From contig UBXV01000050.1 of the NCBI GenBank assembly GCA_900469625.1, positions 1 to 64,000 of the forward strand: a DNA stretch of 64,000 nt. Direction: 5' to 3'. This DNA comes from Hyphomicrobiales bacterium (GTDB lineage: Bacteria > Pseudomonadota > Alphaproteobacteria > Rhizobiales > Rhizobiaceae). Under the pieces are notes generated by a model. That model did not search any database. It was not told the origin of the DNA and was given only the letters and a program-made list of their open reading frames with translations. Positions 47,201 to 56,388 of the stretch are shown here, in pieces. Numbering within the stretch: the first letter of the stretch is position 1; each line of letters opens with the position of its first letter. A program made the translations under genes and the position numbers.

Positions 47201-47668
47201 TCAAAGCGTCTTGCGCATCTCGACCGTTGTCGGGCGGGTAAAACCGGCATGCGCCGTCCTGCCGGTCTCGACGAAGCCCCAGGCCGCGAAGGTCCGGTGG
47301 TTTTCGACAAGCTCGATGCGCGTCTGAAGCCTCAGGCCAGAGAGGTTGAGACTGCGTGCCGTATCTTCGGCCCTAGCCAGCAACAGCCGGCCGACGCCTT
47401 TGCGCTGGTAAGCGACGGCGACCGCAAGCTTGCCGACATAGAGGCAGTCGCTCTCCGGTTTGCAGAAGATGCAGCCGGCCATTTCCGATCCATCGAGGGC
47501 AATCAATCCGATTTCGGCCGAGGCTTTCTGCTTCAGCCCTTCGATCGTCAGCGCATGGGCCGAAGACGGCGGATCGATCCGCCCGTCCATGGAGGCAAAA
47601 GCGCCCAGGATCAGGTCCAGCAAGTCCGCGTAGCGATCGAAGGTCGCGTCGATCCCGATGATCTGCAT
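47201..47668 (-). CDS. GNAT-family N-acetyltransferase
   Basis: A 155-aa acetyl-CoA-dependent transferase. The acetyl-CoA loop is visible as VAVAYQRKGVGRLLLARAE (motif A, Q/RxxGxG/A), followed by LRLQTRIELVENHRTFAAWGF (motif B). Substrate unknown. Its start codon overlaps the stop of the upstream ThiF/MoeB gene by 1 bp, so the two are coupled. Confidence 0.85.
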   Translation of the reverse strand: MQIIGIDATFDRYADLLDLILGAFASMDGRIDPPSSAHALTIEGLKQKASAEIGLIALDGSEMAGCIFCKPESDCLYVGKLAVAVAYQRKGVGRLLLARAEDTARSLNLSGLRLQTRIELVENHRTFAAWGFVETGRTAHAGFTRPTTVEMRKTL

Positions 47669-48441
47669 CAGTCCGCCTGCCTGTGCTTGCGTCTGCGGTA
47701 GCGAATGGTGCTGAACTGCGCCGAAAGTGCATCATACATCAACAGCCGGCCGACGAGCGGCTCGCCGATGCCGGCGATCACCTTGATGGCTTCCATAGCC
47801 TGCAATGTTCCGATGACGCCGGTCAGCGCGCCGATGACGCCGGCCTCCGCGCAGGACGGCACGACGCCCGCAGGCGGTGGCTCCGGAAACAGGTCGCGGT
47901 AGGACGGGTTCTGTTCGCCGTCCTTGCCGGCGCGATAGGGCATCAATACCGTCAGCGACCCGTCGAAACGGCCGACCGCGCCGGTGACGAGCGGGATGCC
48001 GATGCCGGCGGCCGTATCGGCCGCGAGATAGCGGGTGTCGAAATTGTCGGAGCCGTCGATCACCAGGTCGTATCCGGCAAACAAAGCCTCGGCATTGTCG
48101 GCGTCGAGGCGCACGGTATGCGCCTCGACCACCACATGCGGATTGAGCGCGCCGATCGCCGCCGTCGCGCTATCGACCTTTGGCTGGCCGATATCGGCGG
48201 TGCGGTGGATCACCTGGCGCTGCAAGTTCGACAGCGATACCACGTCGTCGTCGACGATGCCGAGCGTGCCGATGCCGGCAGCGGCGAGATAGTGCAGCAC
48301 CGGCGCGCCGAGGCCGCCGGCGCCGATGACGAGGACGCGCGCGCGTTTAAGCGTCTGCTGCCCCGCGCCGCCCAGTTCCGGCAGCATGATGTGGCGCGCA
48401 TAGCGGGCGATCTCCGACGGGTCGAGGCTGGTGTTGCTCAT
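47668..48441 (-). CDS. ThiF/MoeB/HesA-family adenylyltransferase
   Basis: A 257-aa E1-like enzyme that adenylates the C terminus of a small sulfur-carrier protein (MoaD or ThiS type). Features: RYARHIMLPELGGAGQQ start, the nucleotide motif LVIGAGGLGAPVLHYLAAAG, DVVSLSNLQRQV, and the catalytic Cys in VPSCAEAGVIGALTG. The structural CxxC pairs of MoeB are not evident. No moa or thi gene is adjacent, so the partner is undetermined. Confidence 0.85.
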   Translation of the reverse strand: MSNTSLDPSEIARYARHIMLPELGGAGQQTLKRARVLVIGAGGLGAPVLHYLAAAGIGTLGIVDDDVVSLSNLQRQVIHRTADIGQPKVDSATAAIGALNPHVVVEAHTVRLDADNAEALFAGYDLVIDGSDNFDTRYLAADTAAGIGIPLVTGAVGRFDGSLTVLMPYRAGKDGEQNPSYRDLFPEPPPAGVVPSCAEAGVIGALTGVIGTLQAMEAIKVIAGIGEPLVGRLLMYDALSAQFSTIRYRRRKHRQAD

Positions 48442-48469
48442 GAGAGGGCACTTTCCATGATCGGCTCCA

Positions 48470-49594
48470 TCATCCCGAAACGCTGCCATGCTCCACGGTC
48501 AGGAAGCGACCGCGCTCGCCGAGCGCGTCGAACATTGCACGATCCGTTCCGGTCATGAAGGCCTGACCACCAAGCCCGTCGACCAGATCGAAAAGCGCGG
48601 CGCGGCGGCCCATGTCGAGATGGGCTGCGATCTCGTCGAGAAGCAGGATGGGCGCGTGGCCGGTCATGTCGCCGACGAGGCGCGCATGCGCGAGCACCAG
48701 GCCGACGAGCAGCGCCTTCTGTTCGCCGGTCGAGCAGCGCTCGGCCTCCATGTCCTTTTCGCGGTGGCGGATCAGGAGGTCGCTGCGATGTGGTCCGTCC
48801 AAAGTCCGTCCGGCGGCCGCGTCGCGTGGTCGACCGTCGCGCAGCATGGCGAGATACTGCTCCTCGAGATCGAAGGCCGGCCTGTGGCTCTCGCCGTCGA
48901 GGAAGCCCGCAAGCGCCAGGCGCGCGGAAGGGAAGACGCTGTCGCCGGTGTTTCTTTCGACCAGCGCCGTCAGCAGCCCCAGCATTTCCTGGCGCGCCAG
49001 CGCCATCGACACGCCGAGCCCGGCCATTTCTTTTTCGATGGCGGTCAGCCAGGCCGGATCGGGACGAAAGTCGCTGAGCAGCCTGTTGCGGCTGCGCATG
49101 GCACGGTCGAACTCGCTGGCGCGGCGGCCGTGCTCGGGATCGAGCGACAGCACCAGCCGGTCGAGGAAGCGGCGCCGATCGGCCGATGGGCCGGTGAAAA
49201 GTCCGTCCATTGCCGGCGTCAGCCACAGCACGCGCAGATGGTCGGTCAACTCGTCGACCGCGCTTGCGGCCGTGCCGTTCAACCGCAGCCGTCGCGATTG
49301 TCCTTCGTTTGTACCGGCCGTGCCGGTGCCGATCTCGACCGGACCTTCCATGCCCACCACCTCGGCAAAGACCGAGAAGCCGTCGCTGGCGCCGACGCGG
49401 GTCACATCGGCATAGGCGGCGCGCCTGAGGCCACGCCCGGGCGACAGGAACGATACCGCTTCCATCAGATTGGTCTTGCCCGCGCCATTCTCGCCGGTCA
49501 GCACGATATGCCGCTGGTCAAGGGAAAGCGATAGCGCCGCATAATTGCGGAACTCGCTCAGCTTCAGGCGGTTGAGAAAGACCTTCTGGGGCAT
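48470..49594 (-). CDS. recF: DNA replication and repair protein RecF
   Basis: ABC-type ATPase that loads RecA on gapped DNA in the RecFOR pathway, 374 aa. Walker A is TGENGAGKTNLMEAV; the signature and Walker B region is visible as STGEQKALLVGLVLAHARL and ILLLDEIAAHLDMGRR. The start at 49594 (MPQKVFLNRLKLSEFRNY) matches the family N terminus; longer frames are unsupported. In many bacteria recF sits with dnaA-dnaN; here it does not. Confidence 0.94.
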   Translation of the reverse strand: MPQKVFLNRLKLSEFRNYAALSLSLDQRHIVLTGENGAGKTNLMEAVSFLSPGRGLRRAAYADVTRVGASDGFSVFAEVVGMEGPVEIGTGTAGTNEGQSRRLRLNGTAASAVDELTDHLRVLWLTPAMDGLFTGPSADRRRFLDRLVLSLDPEHGRRASEFDRAMRSRNRLLSDFRPDPAWLTAIEKEMAGLGVSMALARQEMLGLLTALVERNTGDSVFPSARLALAGFLDGESHRPAFDLEEQYLAMLRDGRPRDAAAGRTLDGPHRSDLLIRHREKDMEAERCSTGEQKALLVGLVLAHARLVGDMTGHAPILLLDEIAAHLDMGRRAALFDLVDGLGGQAFMTGTDRAMFDALGERGRFLTVEHGSVSG

Positions 49595-49847
49595 TCCGGG
49601 TCCGGGCTCGACGTCCGCGCCGACGACAACGCGCCGAACACGACACGCAAGGGCGCTATAATACTCTAAACGCGCTGTAAATTCATGCCTTGGACCGATG
49701 CCGATCCAGGACGTCATGCAGTAGGACGAAAGCGCCCGCCAAGGCAAGACGAAAGGCAATCGCGGCCAAGTGTCGTTGAAAAGGCGCGATAACGGCGGGG
49801 AAAGCCCCGCAATCCCTGCGTTTCAGCGCTTTTCTTGAAGGCTTGCG

Positions 49848-49871
49848 TACAATATGACAGCCGCATGACAA
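49848..49871 (+). promoter_or_regulatory. PHO box and -10 element upstream of orfA-pit
   Basis: ATGACAG-CCGC-ATGACAA (49854-49871) is the reverse complement of the PhoB consensus CTGTCAT-N4-CTGTCAT, with one mismatch at the outer end. It directly follows a -10-like TACAAT (49848-49853) and ends 22 bp before the orfA start. This places PhoB over the transcription start, the arrangement expected for repression under phosphate limitation, as described for orfA-pit in Sinorhizobium meliloti. Confidence 0.85.
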
Positions 49872-49893
49872 TCCACGAACGGAAATTTATGTG

Positions 49894-50538
49894 ATGCTGG
49901 CCTGGTTCCGCAAACTGCTTCCCCGCGAAGACCGCTTCTTCGATCTCTTCGCCAACCATTCGCGCACCGTCGTCGGTGCCGCCGAAGCGCTCGACAAGCT
50001 TCTGGCCGGCGGTCCCGACCTCGAAAAGCATTGCGACCGCATCGTCGCTCTCGAGGACGAGGCCGACGACATCACCCGCGACGTGCTTCTGGCCGTTCGC
50101 CGCTCTTTCATCACGCCGTTCGATCGTGGTGACATCAAGGATCTCATCCAGTCGATGGATGATGCCATCGACATGATGCACAAGACGGTCAAGACCATCC
50201 GGCTCTACGAGCAGAAGACGTTCGATCCGGGCATGCAGGAAATGGGCGCCATCGTCGTCAAGGCCGCGCATCTGATCGCCGAAGCCATTCCGCTCCTCGA
50301 CCGCATCGGCGTCAACCATGGTCGCCTCATTGCCATCGCCGAAGAGGTCATGCGCATCGAAGGTCGCTCCGACGAACTGCATGACCAGGGCCTGAAGGAC
50401 CTGTTCCGCCGCCACGGCGCCGGCAACACCATGGCCTATATCATCGGCAGCGAGATCTATGGCGAACTCGAGAAGGTCGTCGACCGCTTCGAGGATGTCG
50501 CCAACGAAATCAGCGGCATCGTGATCGAGAACGTCTGA
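49894..50538 (+). CDS. orfA: Pit accessory protein (PhoU-like, DUF47; OrfA)
   Basis: A 214-aa all-helical PhoU-like protein (DUF47/UPF0111): FRKLLPREDRFFDLFANHS, VALEDEADDITRDVL and TPFDRGDIKDLIQSMDDAID, the acidic metal-binding repeats. It is translated 1 bp ahead of pit (TGATG overlap). In relatives it helps regulate or gate the Pit transporter. The start ATG at 49894 follows a GTG codon at 49891 that could also serve. Confidence 0.9.
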   Translation: MLAWFRKLLPREDRFFDLFANHSRTVVGAAEALDKLLAGGPDLEKHCDRIVALEDEADDITRDVLLAVRRSFITPFDRGDIKDLIQSMDDAIDMMHKTVKTIRLYEQKTFDPGMQEMGAIVVKAAHLIAEAIPLLDRIGVNHGRLIAIAEEVMRIEGRSDELHDQGLKDLFRRHGAGNTMAYIIGSEIYGELEKVVDRFEDVANEISGIVIENV

Positions 50539-51542
50539 TGGACGCGACACTCGCCCTGCCGCTGCTGATCGCCCTCATCGGGTTCGCGCTGTTCTTCGAC
50601 TTTCTCAACGGGCTGCACGATGCCGCCAACTCGATCGCGACGATTGTTTCGACCCGGGTGCTGCGGCCGCAATATGCGGTCATGTGGGCGGCGTTCTTCA
50701 ATTTCATCGCCTTCCTGTTCTTTGGCCTGCATGTGGCCGAAACGCTGGGCAAAGGCATCATCGATCCCAGCATCGTCACACCTTTGGTGATTTTCTCGGC
50801 CCTCATGGGTGCGGTCGTCTGGAACATCGTCACCTGGCTGTTCGGCATTCCGTCGAGCTCGTCGCATGCGCTGATCGGCGGTCTCGTCGGTGCGGGCCTC
50901 GCGCGCACCGGTGGCGACGCCATCGTCTGGACCGGGCTTCTGAAGACCGTCGGCGCCATCTTCATGTCGCCGATGATCGGCTTCTTCCTGGCCCTGATGC
51001 TGATCCTCATCGTGTCCTGGATTTTCGTGCGCCAGACGCCGTTCGCCGTCGACCGCAAGTTCAGGGTGATGCAGTTCATCTCGGCCTCGCTCTACTCGCT
51101 CGGCCATGGCGGCAACGATGCGCAGAAGACCATGGGCATCATCGCGGTGCTGCTGTTCTCGCAGGGATATCTTGGTTCCGAGTTCTACGTGCCGTTCTGG
51201 GTGGTCATCACCTGCCAGGCGGTGATCGCGCTCGGCACGCTGTTCGGCGGCTGGCGCATCGTGCACACGATGGGTTCGAAGATCACCAAGCTCAATCCGA
51301 TGCAGGGCTTCTGCGCGGAGACTGGCGGCGCCATTACGCTGTTTGCCGCCACCTGGCTCGGTATTCCCGTCTCGACCACCCACACGATCACCGGCGCAAT
51401 CATTGGCGTGGGGGCGGCCAAACGTGTCTCGGCCGTTCGCTGGGGTCTTGCCGGCAACATCGTCATCGCCTGGTTCGTGACCATGCCGGCCGCCGCGGCG
51501 ATCTCGGCACTCACCTACTTCGCCGTCGACCTGTTCCTCTAG
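50538..51542 (+). CDS. pit: Low-affinity inorganic phosphate transporter Pit
   Basis: Inner-membrane phosphate:H+ symporter, 334 aa, with about ten helices. The two inverted PiT signatures are clear: FLNGLHDAANSIATIVSTRV near the N terminus and SLGHGGNDAQKTMGI in the second half, plus IPSSSSHALIGGLVGA and IPVSTTHTITGAIIG. It forms an operon with orfA under a PHO box. When phosphate is plentiful this is expected to be the main route of uptake. Confidence 0.95.
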   Translation: MDATLALPLLIALIGFALFFDFLNGLHDAANSIATIVSTRVLRPQYAVMWAAFFNFIAFLFFGLHVAETLGKGIIDPSIVTPLVIFSALMGAVVWNIVTWLFGIPSSSSHALIGGLVGAGLARTGGDAIVWTGLLKTVGAIFMSPMIGFFLALMLILIVSWIFVRQTPFAVDRKFRVMQFISASLYSLGHGGNDAQKTMGIIAVLLFSQGYLGSEFYVPFWVVITCQAVIALGTLFGGWRIVHTMGSKITKLNPMQGFCAETGGAITLFAATWLGIPVSTTHTITGAIIGVGAAKRVSAVRWGLAGNIVIAWFVTMPAAAAISALTYFAVDLFL

Positions 51543-51547
51543 GTTGA

Positions 51548-51576
51548 TCCGCCTCCGGCCAAAGGCCGGGGGCGGA
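51548..51576. terminator. Stem-loop between pit and the convergent serine hydrolase
   Basis: A 13-bp stem (arms 51548-51560 and 51564-51576, one T-G mismatch) with loop AAA, starting 5 bp after the pit stop. Neither flank carries a strong T-run, so it may be a weak or Rho-dependent bidirectional end. Confidence 0.55.
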
Positions 51577-51598
51577 CCCCATTTCCCGTCGGCGCGTC

Positions 51599-52987
51599 TC
51601 AGTCGCCGACGCGCGGGGCCGGATGGTCCCGGCCATCCTGATGCAGTGTCAGCTTTTTCGCGCGGGCCGTGTCGCCAGCCTCGAACGTGAGCTGGGCATC
51701 GACCGATTTTGCAAAGAAACGGTGCTCGGCCTCCGGGAAGATCTCAATCGGTTTCTGTCCCGTCGCCTGCGTAAACAGCCTGTCGCCGTCACGCGAAACC
51801 GTCAGATCGAAGCCGGGTGCCAGGCGGTAGGTGCCGACATAGGCATCATAGCGCGCCGGGTCCATGGTGATGGCGACGCGCAGGACCGGGGCGGGCGCCA
51901 GCGGCTTCTCCCGCTCGAGCAGGTGCAGGCCGATATCGTCGACGCCGGCCTCGGTCGCGGTGTTCGACAGCACCACGACGCCGACACCCGTCGAGGGACG
52001 GAAGCCGACGAACGATCTGTATCCGCCGGTTCCGCCATTGTGCCAGACGACCTGCTGGTCGCCGCGCCCGACAATCACCCAGCCGAGCGCCTGCTCGGCG
52101 CTGCCATCGCCAAGCGGCACACGCGTCGCAAGCATCGTGGCAAACGCAGGCGCAAGCGGTGAGGGCTCCTTGCCCATTGCTGCCTTGAGGAAGATCAGCA
52201 GATCATTCGCCGTCGAGCGCAACGCACCCGCACCCTGTAACGCCACAAGGTCCCAATCGCTGACCGGTTCCAGCCCGGCATCGTGACCCGTGGCTCGTCG
52301 TCCCTTCCATTGGGGGCGGGACGTGATTGCGGTATCCCTCATGCCGAGCGGGGCGGCGATGCGTTCGGTCACGAGCGCTTCGTAAGACCCGCCCGACCGC
52401 AATGCCAGCGCATGGCCGAGCAGGCCGGAACCGACATTGGAGTACTCGTTCTCGGCGCCGGGCGCGCGGTCTGGCCGGTGGCTGGAAAGAAACGCATAGA
52501 GTTCGTCGACGCCATAGTCGGCATAGGGGTTGTTGTCGTCGGCCGGCGCGAAATTGTCCGGCAGTCGCGGCAGGCCGGACATGTGGGTTGCAAGATGTCC
52601 GAGCGTGATGGGCCCGGCACCATCGGCCGGCTTCATGACGACGCTTTGCGGCAGCAGTTGCGAGACCGGCGTGTCGAGCTTGACGTTGCCGCGCTCGATC
52701 ATGTCGGCGAGCGCAAGCGCTGTGAAGACCTTGGTCACCGAGCCGATCTCGAACACGGTGTCGCCATCGACGGCTCGCGGGTCGTCCTTCGCCAACTTAC
52801 CGTGGGCGATGATCCGTTGCCCGTCGGGCTCAATGATCCCAACGACGATGCCGACCGACTGCCTGTGCACGTCGATACGCTCGGTCAGGATCTGGCGGAT
52901 TTCGTCGTCGGTGGCGGACGGAGGCTCTGCGCGAGCGGTGGTGGCGAGGGTCATGAGGGTGATCCCGGTGAGGAGGAGGTAGCGCAT
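51599..52987 (-). CDS. Beta-lactamase-family serine hydrolase (class C-like)
   Basis: A 462-aa exported protein. It has a signal peptide (LLLTGITLMTLATTARA), the catalytic Ser-X-X-Lys motif in EIGSVTKVFTALA, the Tyr motif ENEYSNVG, and the HNGGTGG motif in place of KTG. A C-terminal domain of about 100 aa (DPARYDAYVGTYRLAPGFDL) resembles DUF3471. Such proteins include esterases and D-aminopeptidases as well as AmpC; resistance is not implied. The frame is open further upstream to 53548 but lacks family features there. Confidence 0.87.
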   Translation of the reverse strand: MRYLLLTGITLMTLATTARAEPPSATDDEIRQILTERIDVHRQSVGIVVGIIEPDGQRIIAHGKLAKDDPRAVDGDTVFEIGSVTKVFTALALADMIERGNVKLDTPVSQLLPQSVVMKPADGAGPITLGHLATHMSGLPRLPDNFAPADDNNPYADYGVDELYAFLSSHRPDRAPGAENEYSNVGSGLLGHALALRSGGSYEALVTERIAAPLGMRDTAITSRPQWKGRRATGHDAGLEPVSDWDLVALQGAGALRSTANDLLIFLKAAMGKEPSPLAPAFATMLATRVPLGDGSAEQALGWVIVGRGDQQVVWHNGGTGGYRSFVGFRPSTGVGVVVLSNTATEAGVDDIGLHLLEREKPLAPAPVLRVAITMDPARYDAYVGTYRLAPGFDLTVSRDGDRLFTQATGQKPIEIFPEAEHRFFAKSVDAQLTFEAGDTARAKKLTLHQDGRDHPAPRVGD

Positions 52988-53112
52988 GCCAAGGAGATAG
53001 GTGTTCCATTCATGGTTGCAAGGCGCGTCGGGCGCATGCGACCTCCGGATTGTGGGGATCCGGTCAAGGCTCGGTCGAGGTATCGCGGACTTCCCGCGAG
53101 CGCAGTGCCGGT

Positions 53113-54012
53113 TCACGGATCCCAGTGCGGCGGATCGCCGAAAGCCTGCTTCAGGTGTTCGGCGATGGCCCTCAGCTTGGCAGAGGCACGCCGTCCCTCG
53201 GGATGGGCCATGTAGATGAATTCCGGTTCCGGCCGAAATCCGACATCGATTTCGCGCAACCGGTCGTCGCGCACCGCGGGGCCGCAGATGAAGGCTGGCA
53301 GCAGCGCGATCCCAAGTCCGGCAATGGCGGCATCGCGGATCATGTCGCCGTTGTTGACCCGGAGCGCCATCTGGCCGCGCACGACGGTTGCGCCCGTCGG
53401 CCCCTCGAACCGCCAGTCGGTTGCGCCGCGGTTGGTGTAGAAGATGCCACGGTGACCGTCGAGATCGGCAAGCGACGCCGGCGTGCCGTGGCGGGCGAGG
53501 TAGTCGGGCGAGGCGACCAGCAGGCGCCGGCTTTTGGCCAGCTTCCACACGACCAGGCGGCTGTCTGCGATGACCCCGTGGCGCACGATCGCGTCATAGC
53601 CTTCGGAGGCGACGTCGACGCGGCGATCGTCGAGATCAAGCGTCAGTTCGATCTCGGGATGCGTCGCCAGAAAGGGATAGAGCGCCGGCCCAAGGTGCAG
53701 ATGCCCGAAGCTGACGGGTGCTGCGATGCGCAGCGGCCCGGTCATGTTTCCCCGCCGCTCGGCCAGATCGCTGGCGGCGGCCTGGACCTCGCCGACGATG
53801 CGCACCGCGCGTTCGCGAAAGGCGATGCCGTCCTCCGTCAGCGTCAGCTTGCGCGTGGTGCGATGCAGGAGTGTGGCATTGAGGCTGCGCTCAAGCTCCG
53901 CCACCCGTTCGCTGATCACGGATTTCGACAGCCTGAGCCGGCGGGCCGCCTCGCTGATCGAGCCCGCTTCCGCCACCGCGACAAAAGCGGCAATTCCTTC
54001 TATCTTCAGCAT
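53113..54012 (-). CDS. LysR-family transcriptional regulator
   Basis: A 299-aa regulator with the N-terminal winged helix (IAAFVAVAEAGSISEAARRL, KSVISERVAELERSL) and a periplasmic-binding-like effector domain. It diverges from an SDR gene across 146 bp, the classic LysR-target layout, so it likely controls that gene. The subgroup resembles the AaeR/DsdC-like cluster often paired with dehydrogenases. Effector unknown. Confidence 0.9.
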   Translation of the reverse strand: MLKIEGIAAFVAVAEAGSISEAARRLRLSKSVISERVAELERSLNATLLHRTTRKLTLTEDGIAFRERAVRIVGEVQAAASDLAERRGNMTGPLRIAAPVSFGHLHLGPALYPFLATHPEIELTLDLDDRRVDVASEGYDAIVRHGVIADSRLVVWKLAKSRRLLVASPDYLARHGTPASLADLDGHRGIFYTNRGATDWRFEGPTGATVVRGQMALRVNNGDMIRDAAIAGLGIALLPAFICGPAVRDDRLREIDVGFRPEPEFIYMAHPEGRRASAKLRAIAEHLKQAFGDPPHWDP

Positions 54013-54014
54013 CG

Positions 54015-54038
54015 TTCGGCTTTTCCGAATTCGAATTC
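54015..54038. promoter_or_regulatory. Dyad and palindrome at the lysR start
   Basis: TTCGG-CTTTT-CCGAA (54015-54029) overlaps a 12-bp perfect palindrome, GAATTCGAATTC (54027-54038), just upstream of the lysR start codon (54010-54012) and 120 bp from the SDR start. It is a candidate autoregulatory LysR site. Confidence 0.45.
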
Positions 54039-54158
54039 CACGATTGGCAGACTAATCCGAACGGCGATCTTCAGCCATATCTATCGTCATCGAAGGACGG
54101 CGATCGATGGAAAGAAAACCGGTCCGAACCCCAAAAGCTGAACAGAAGGAATTGCATC

Positions 54159-54908
54159 ATGTCACGTCTAGCAAATAAGACCGCGTTGATTACCGGCGGC
54201 ACAAGCGGCATCGGTCTGGAGACGGCCCGCCAGTTCATCGCCGAAGGCGCGCGAGTGGCTGTCACCGGCACCAGCCCGAAGAACATCGCCGAGGCGCGCA
54301 GGGTGCTTGGCGAAAGCGCCCTCATCATCGAAGCCGATGCCGGCGACGTGGCCAGCCAGGCCGCCGTTGCAGAGCAGGTGAAAGCCGCCTTCGGCCATCT
54401 CGATATCCTCTTCGTCAATGCCGGCATCGCCAAGCTGCAGCCGATCGAAAGCTGGGATGAAAAAAGCTTCGACCGGTCGCTCGACATCAACGTCAAGGGG
54501 CCCTTCTTCCTGATCCAGGCGCTGCTGCCGGTGTTTTCGAACCCGGCCTCGATTGTGCTCAACACCTCGATCAACGCCCATATCGGCATGCCGACTTCCA
54601 GCGTCTATGCGCTCAGCAAGGCGGCGCTGCTGTCGCTCGCAAAGACGCTTTCAGGCGAACTGATCGGTCGCGGCATCCGCGTCAATGCCGTCAGCCCCGG
54701 GCCGATCCGCACGCCGCTGCACGACGGCCATGGCTCCACGCTGGCGGAAAACAAGGAGATCGTCGCGTCGATCGCGGCGCAGATCCCGCTCGGTCGCTTC
54801 GGCGATGCCAGCGAGATCGCCAAGGCGATCGTCTTTCTTGCCTCCGACGAGGCGGCCTTCACCGTCGGTGCCGAACTGATCATCGATGGCGGCATGGCTA
54901 CGCTGTAA
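54159..54908 (+). CDS. Short-chain dehydrogenase/reductase (SDR)
   Basis: A 249-aa classical SDR. The cofactor motif is TGGTSGIG; NAG (VNAGIAKLQPIE), the catalytic Ser (NTSINAH) and YxxxK (YALSK) are all present, with the PG motif VSPGPIRTPL. Substrate unknown. Lack of an acidic residue after the second beta strand (VTGTSPKN) suggests NADP(H). It is divergent from a LysR gene. Confidence 0.88.
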   Translation: MSRLANKTALITGGTSGIGLETARQFIAEGARVAVTGTSPKNIAEARRVLGESALIIEADAGDVASQAAVAEQVKAAFGHLDILFVNAGIAKLQPIESWDEKSFDRSLDINVKGPFFLIQALLPVFSNPASIVLNTSINAHIGMPTSSVYALSKAALLSLAKTLSGELIGRGIRVNAVSPGPIRTPLHDGHGSTLAENKEIVASIAAQIPLGRFGDASEIAKAIVFLASDEAAFTVGAELIIDGGMATL

Positions 54909-55251
54909 GGTTACCCCTGCCGCCGCCGGGGCTGGGCTTCGGCGGCCGCGAAATCTCGCGTCGATTGAAACGCATGCGCGGTCGCAGTGGCCCCCCTCGG
55001 GCTCCTCGCCAGCTTTTAGTCCCTGCATTCGGGCAATCACCGCAAACAGCAATCTGGCGCCGACAGATGTTGCCGGGCGCCGGGTCGCTTCTGCGCCGGA
55101 TAAGCCTGTTTTGGTGGAGGGAGTTGATGGACGTCGCCGAAGGACGCCTGCGCGGGGCAATGACCGGAACAGGCTACAGCGCCCCCAATCGTCATGGCCG
55201 GGCTTTTGGCAGCCTGCGGCCATGACGTGGTTCCGTCAAAATGGCTGAGCG
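54909..55251. other. Intergenic region, no gene recognised
   Basis: About 340 bp between the SDR gene and the dnaJ stop. Several open frames cross it (for example 54965-55225 plus) but none resembles a known family or has a good ribosome site. The only clear structure is the inverted repeat at 55191-55226. Confidence 0.5.
55191..55226. repeat. Long inverted repeat near the dnaJ 3' end
   Basis: Outer arms GTCATGGCCG (55191-55200) and CGGCCATGAC (55217-55226) are perfect, and an inner GGCT/AGCC pair can extend the stem. It lies 26 bp beyond the dnaJ stop. No T-run follows on either strand, so it may stabilise the dnaJ mRNA end rather than terminate it. Confidence 0.6.
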
Positions 55252-56388
55252 TCAGTCGCTCAGCGTGTCGAAGAAATCCTTCATCCGGGCAAAGAAGCCG
55301 GCAGATTCCGGGTTGTTGTCCTTGGAGGAGATCTGTTCGAACTCCTGCAACAGTTCGCGCTGGCGCTTGGTCAGCTTCTGCGGCGTCTCGATCTGCATCT
55401 GGATGTAGAGATCGCCGGTCTGGCTGGAGCGCAGCACCGGCATGCCCTTGCCCTTCAGGCGGAACTGCTTGCCGGCCTGGGTGCCTTCCGGCACCGTGAC
55501 GCGCGACTTGGTGCCGTCGAGCGTGGTGACGTCGAACTTGCCGCCAAGGGCTGCCGTCGTCATCGAGATCGGCACGCTGCAATAGAGATCGGCACCGTCG
55601 CGCTGATAGAACTCATGCGGCTTGACCGAGAGGAAAATGTAGAGATCGCCCGCCGGCCCGCCACGCACGCCTGCCTCCCCTTCGCCAGAGAGGCGAATGC
55701 GGGTGCCATCTTCGATGCCGGCCGGGATGTTGACGGAGAGCGTACGCTCTTCGGTGACGCGGCCATGGCCGTGGCACTTGGTGCAGGGATCGGTGATCGT
55801 CTGGCCGCGGCCGCCGCAGGTCGGGCAGGTGCGTTCGATCGAGAAGAAGCCCTGAGCGGCGCGAACACGACCGGAGCCCTGACAGGTGCCGCAGGTCTTC
55901 GGGCTGGTGCCCGGCTTGGCGCCGGAGCCGGTGCAGACGTCGCAGGTGATCGAGGTCGGTACCCGGATCTGCGCGGTCTTGCCGGAATAGGCTTCCTCCA
56001 GCGAGATTTCCATGTTGTAGCGCAGGTCGGCGCCGCGTTCGCGGCCGCCCGACGAGCGTCGCTGGCGTCCGCCACCCATCATCTCGCCGAAGATGTCTTC
56101 GAAGATGTCGGAGAAACCGCCGGCGCCACCGGCACCGCCACCAAAGCCGTTGCCCATGCCGCCCTGCTCGAAGGCGGCGTGGCCGTAGCGATCATAGGCC
56201 GCCCGCTTCTGCGGGTCCTTGAGCGTCTCGTAGGCTTCGTTGATTTCCTTGAAGGTCTTTTCCGAGGCGGCGTCGCCGGGATTCTTGTCCGGATGATACT
56301 TCATCGCCAATTTGCGGAAGGCGCTCTTCAGCTCCTTCTCATCCGCGGTCTTGGCAACGCCAAGCGTTTCGTAAAGATCACGTTTCAT
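55252..56388 (-). CDS. dnaJ: Chaperone protein DnaJ
   Basis: Hsp40 co-chaperone that delivers substrates to DnaK, 378 aa. The J-domain (residues 1-70) has HPD in [10 protein letters not shown]; a Gly/Phe-rich linker ([19 protein letters not shown]) follows. Four zinc repeats are intact: [24 protein letters not shown] and CTKCHGHG. The C-terminal substrate domain is complete. It is downstream of dnaK but separated by a terminator and about 300 bp. Confidence 0.97.
   Translation of the reverse strand: MKRDLYETLGVAKTADEKELKSAFRKLAMKYHPDKNPGDAASEKTFKEINEAYETLKDPQKRAAYDRYGHAAFEQGGMGNGFGGGAGGAGGFSDIFEDIFGEMMGGGRQRRSSGGRERGADLRYNMEISLEEAYSGKTAQIRVPTSITCDVCTGSGAKPGTSPKTCGTCQGSGRVRAAQGFFSIERTCPTCGGRGQTITDPCTKCHGHGRVTEERTLSVNIPAGIEDGTRIRLSGEGEAGVRGGPAGDLYIFLSVKPHEFYQRDGADLYCSVPISMTTAALGGKFDVTTLDGTKSRVTVPEGTQAGKQFRLKGKGMPVLRSSQTGDLYIQMQIETPQKLTKRQRELLQEFEQISSKDNNPESAGFFARMKDFFDTLSD

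Noticed and set aside
51599-52987. Assigning the serine hydrolase as an AmpC antibiotic-resistance gene
   Set aside because: The SxxK and Tyr motifs are shared by many esterases and peptidases, the KTG box is replaced by HNGG, and a DUF3471-like tail is present.
54965-55225. Open frame of 86 codons between the SDR gene and dnaJ
   Set aside because: No ribosome site, no family resemblance, and it runs over the inverted repeat at 55191-55226.
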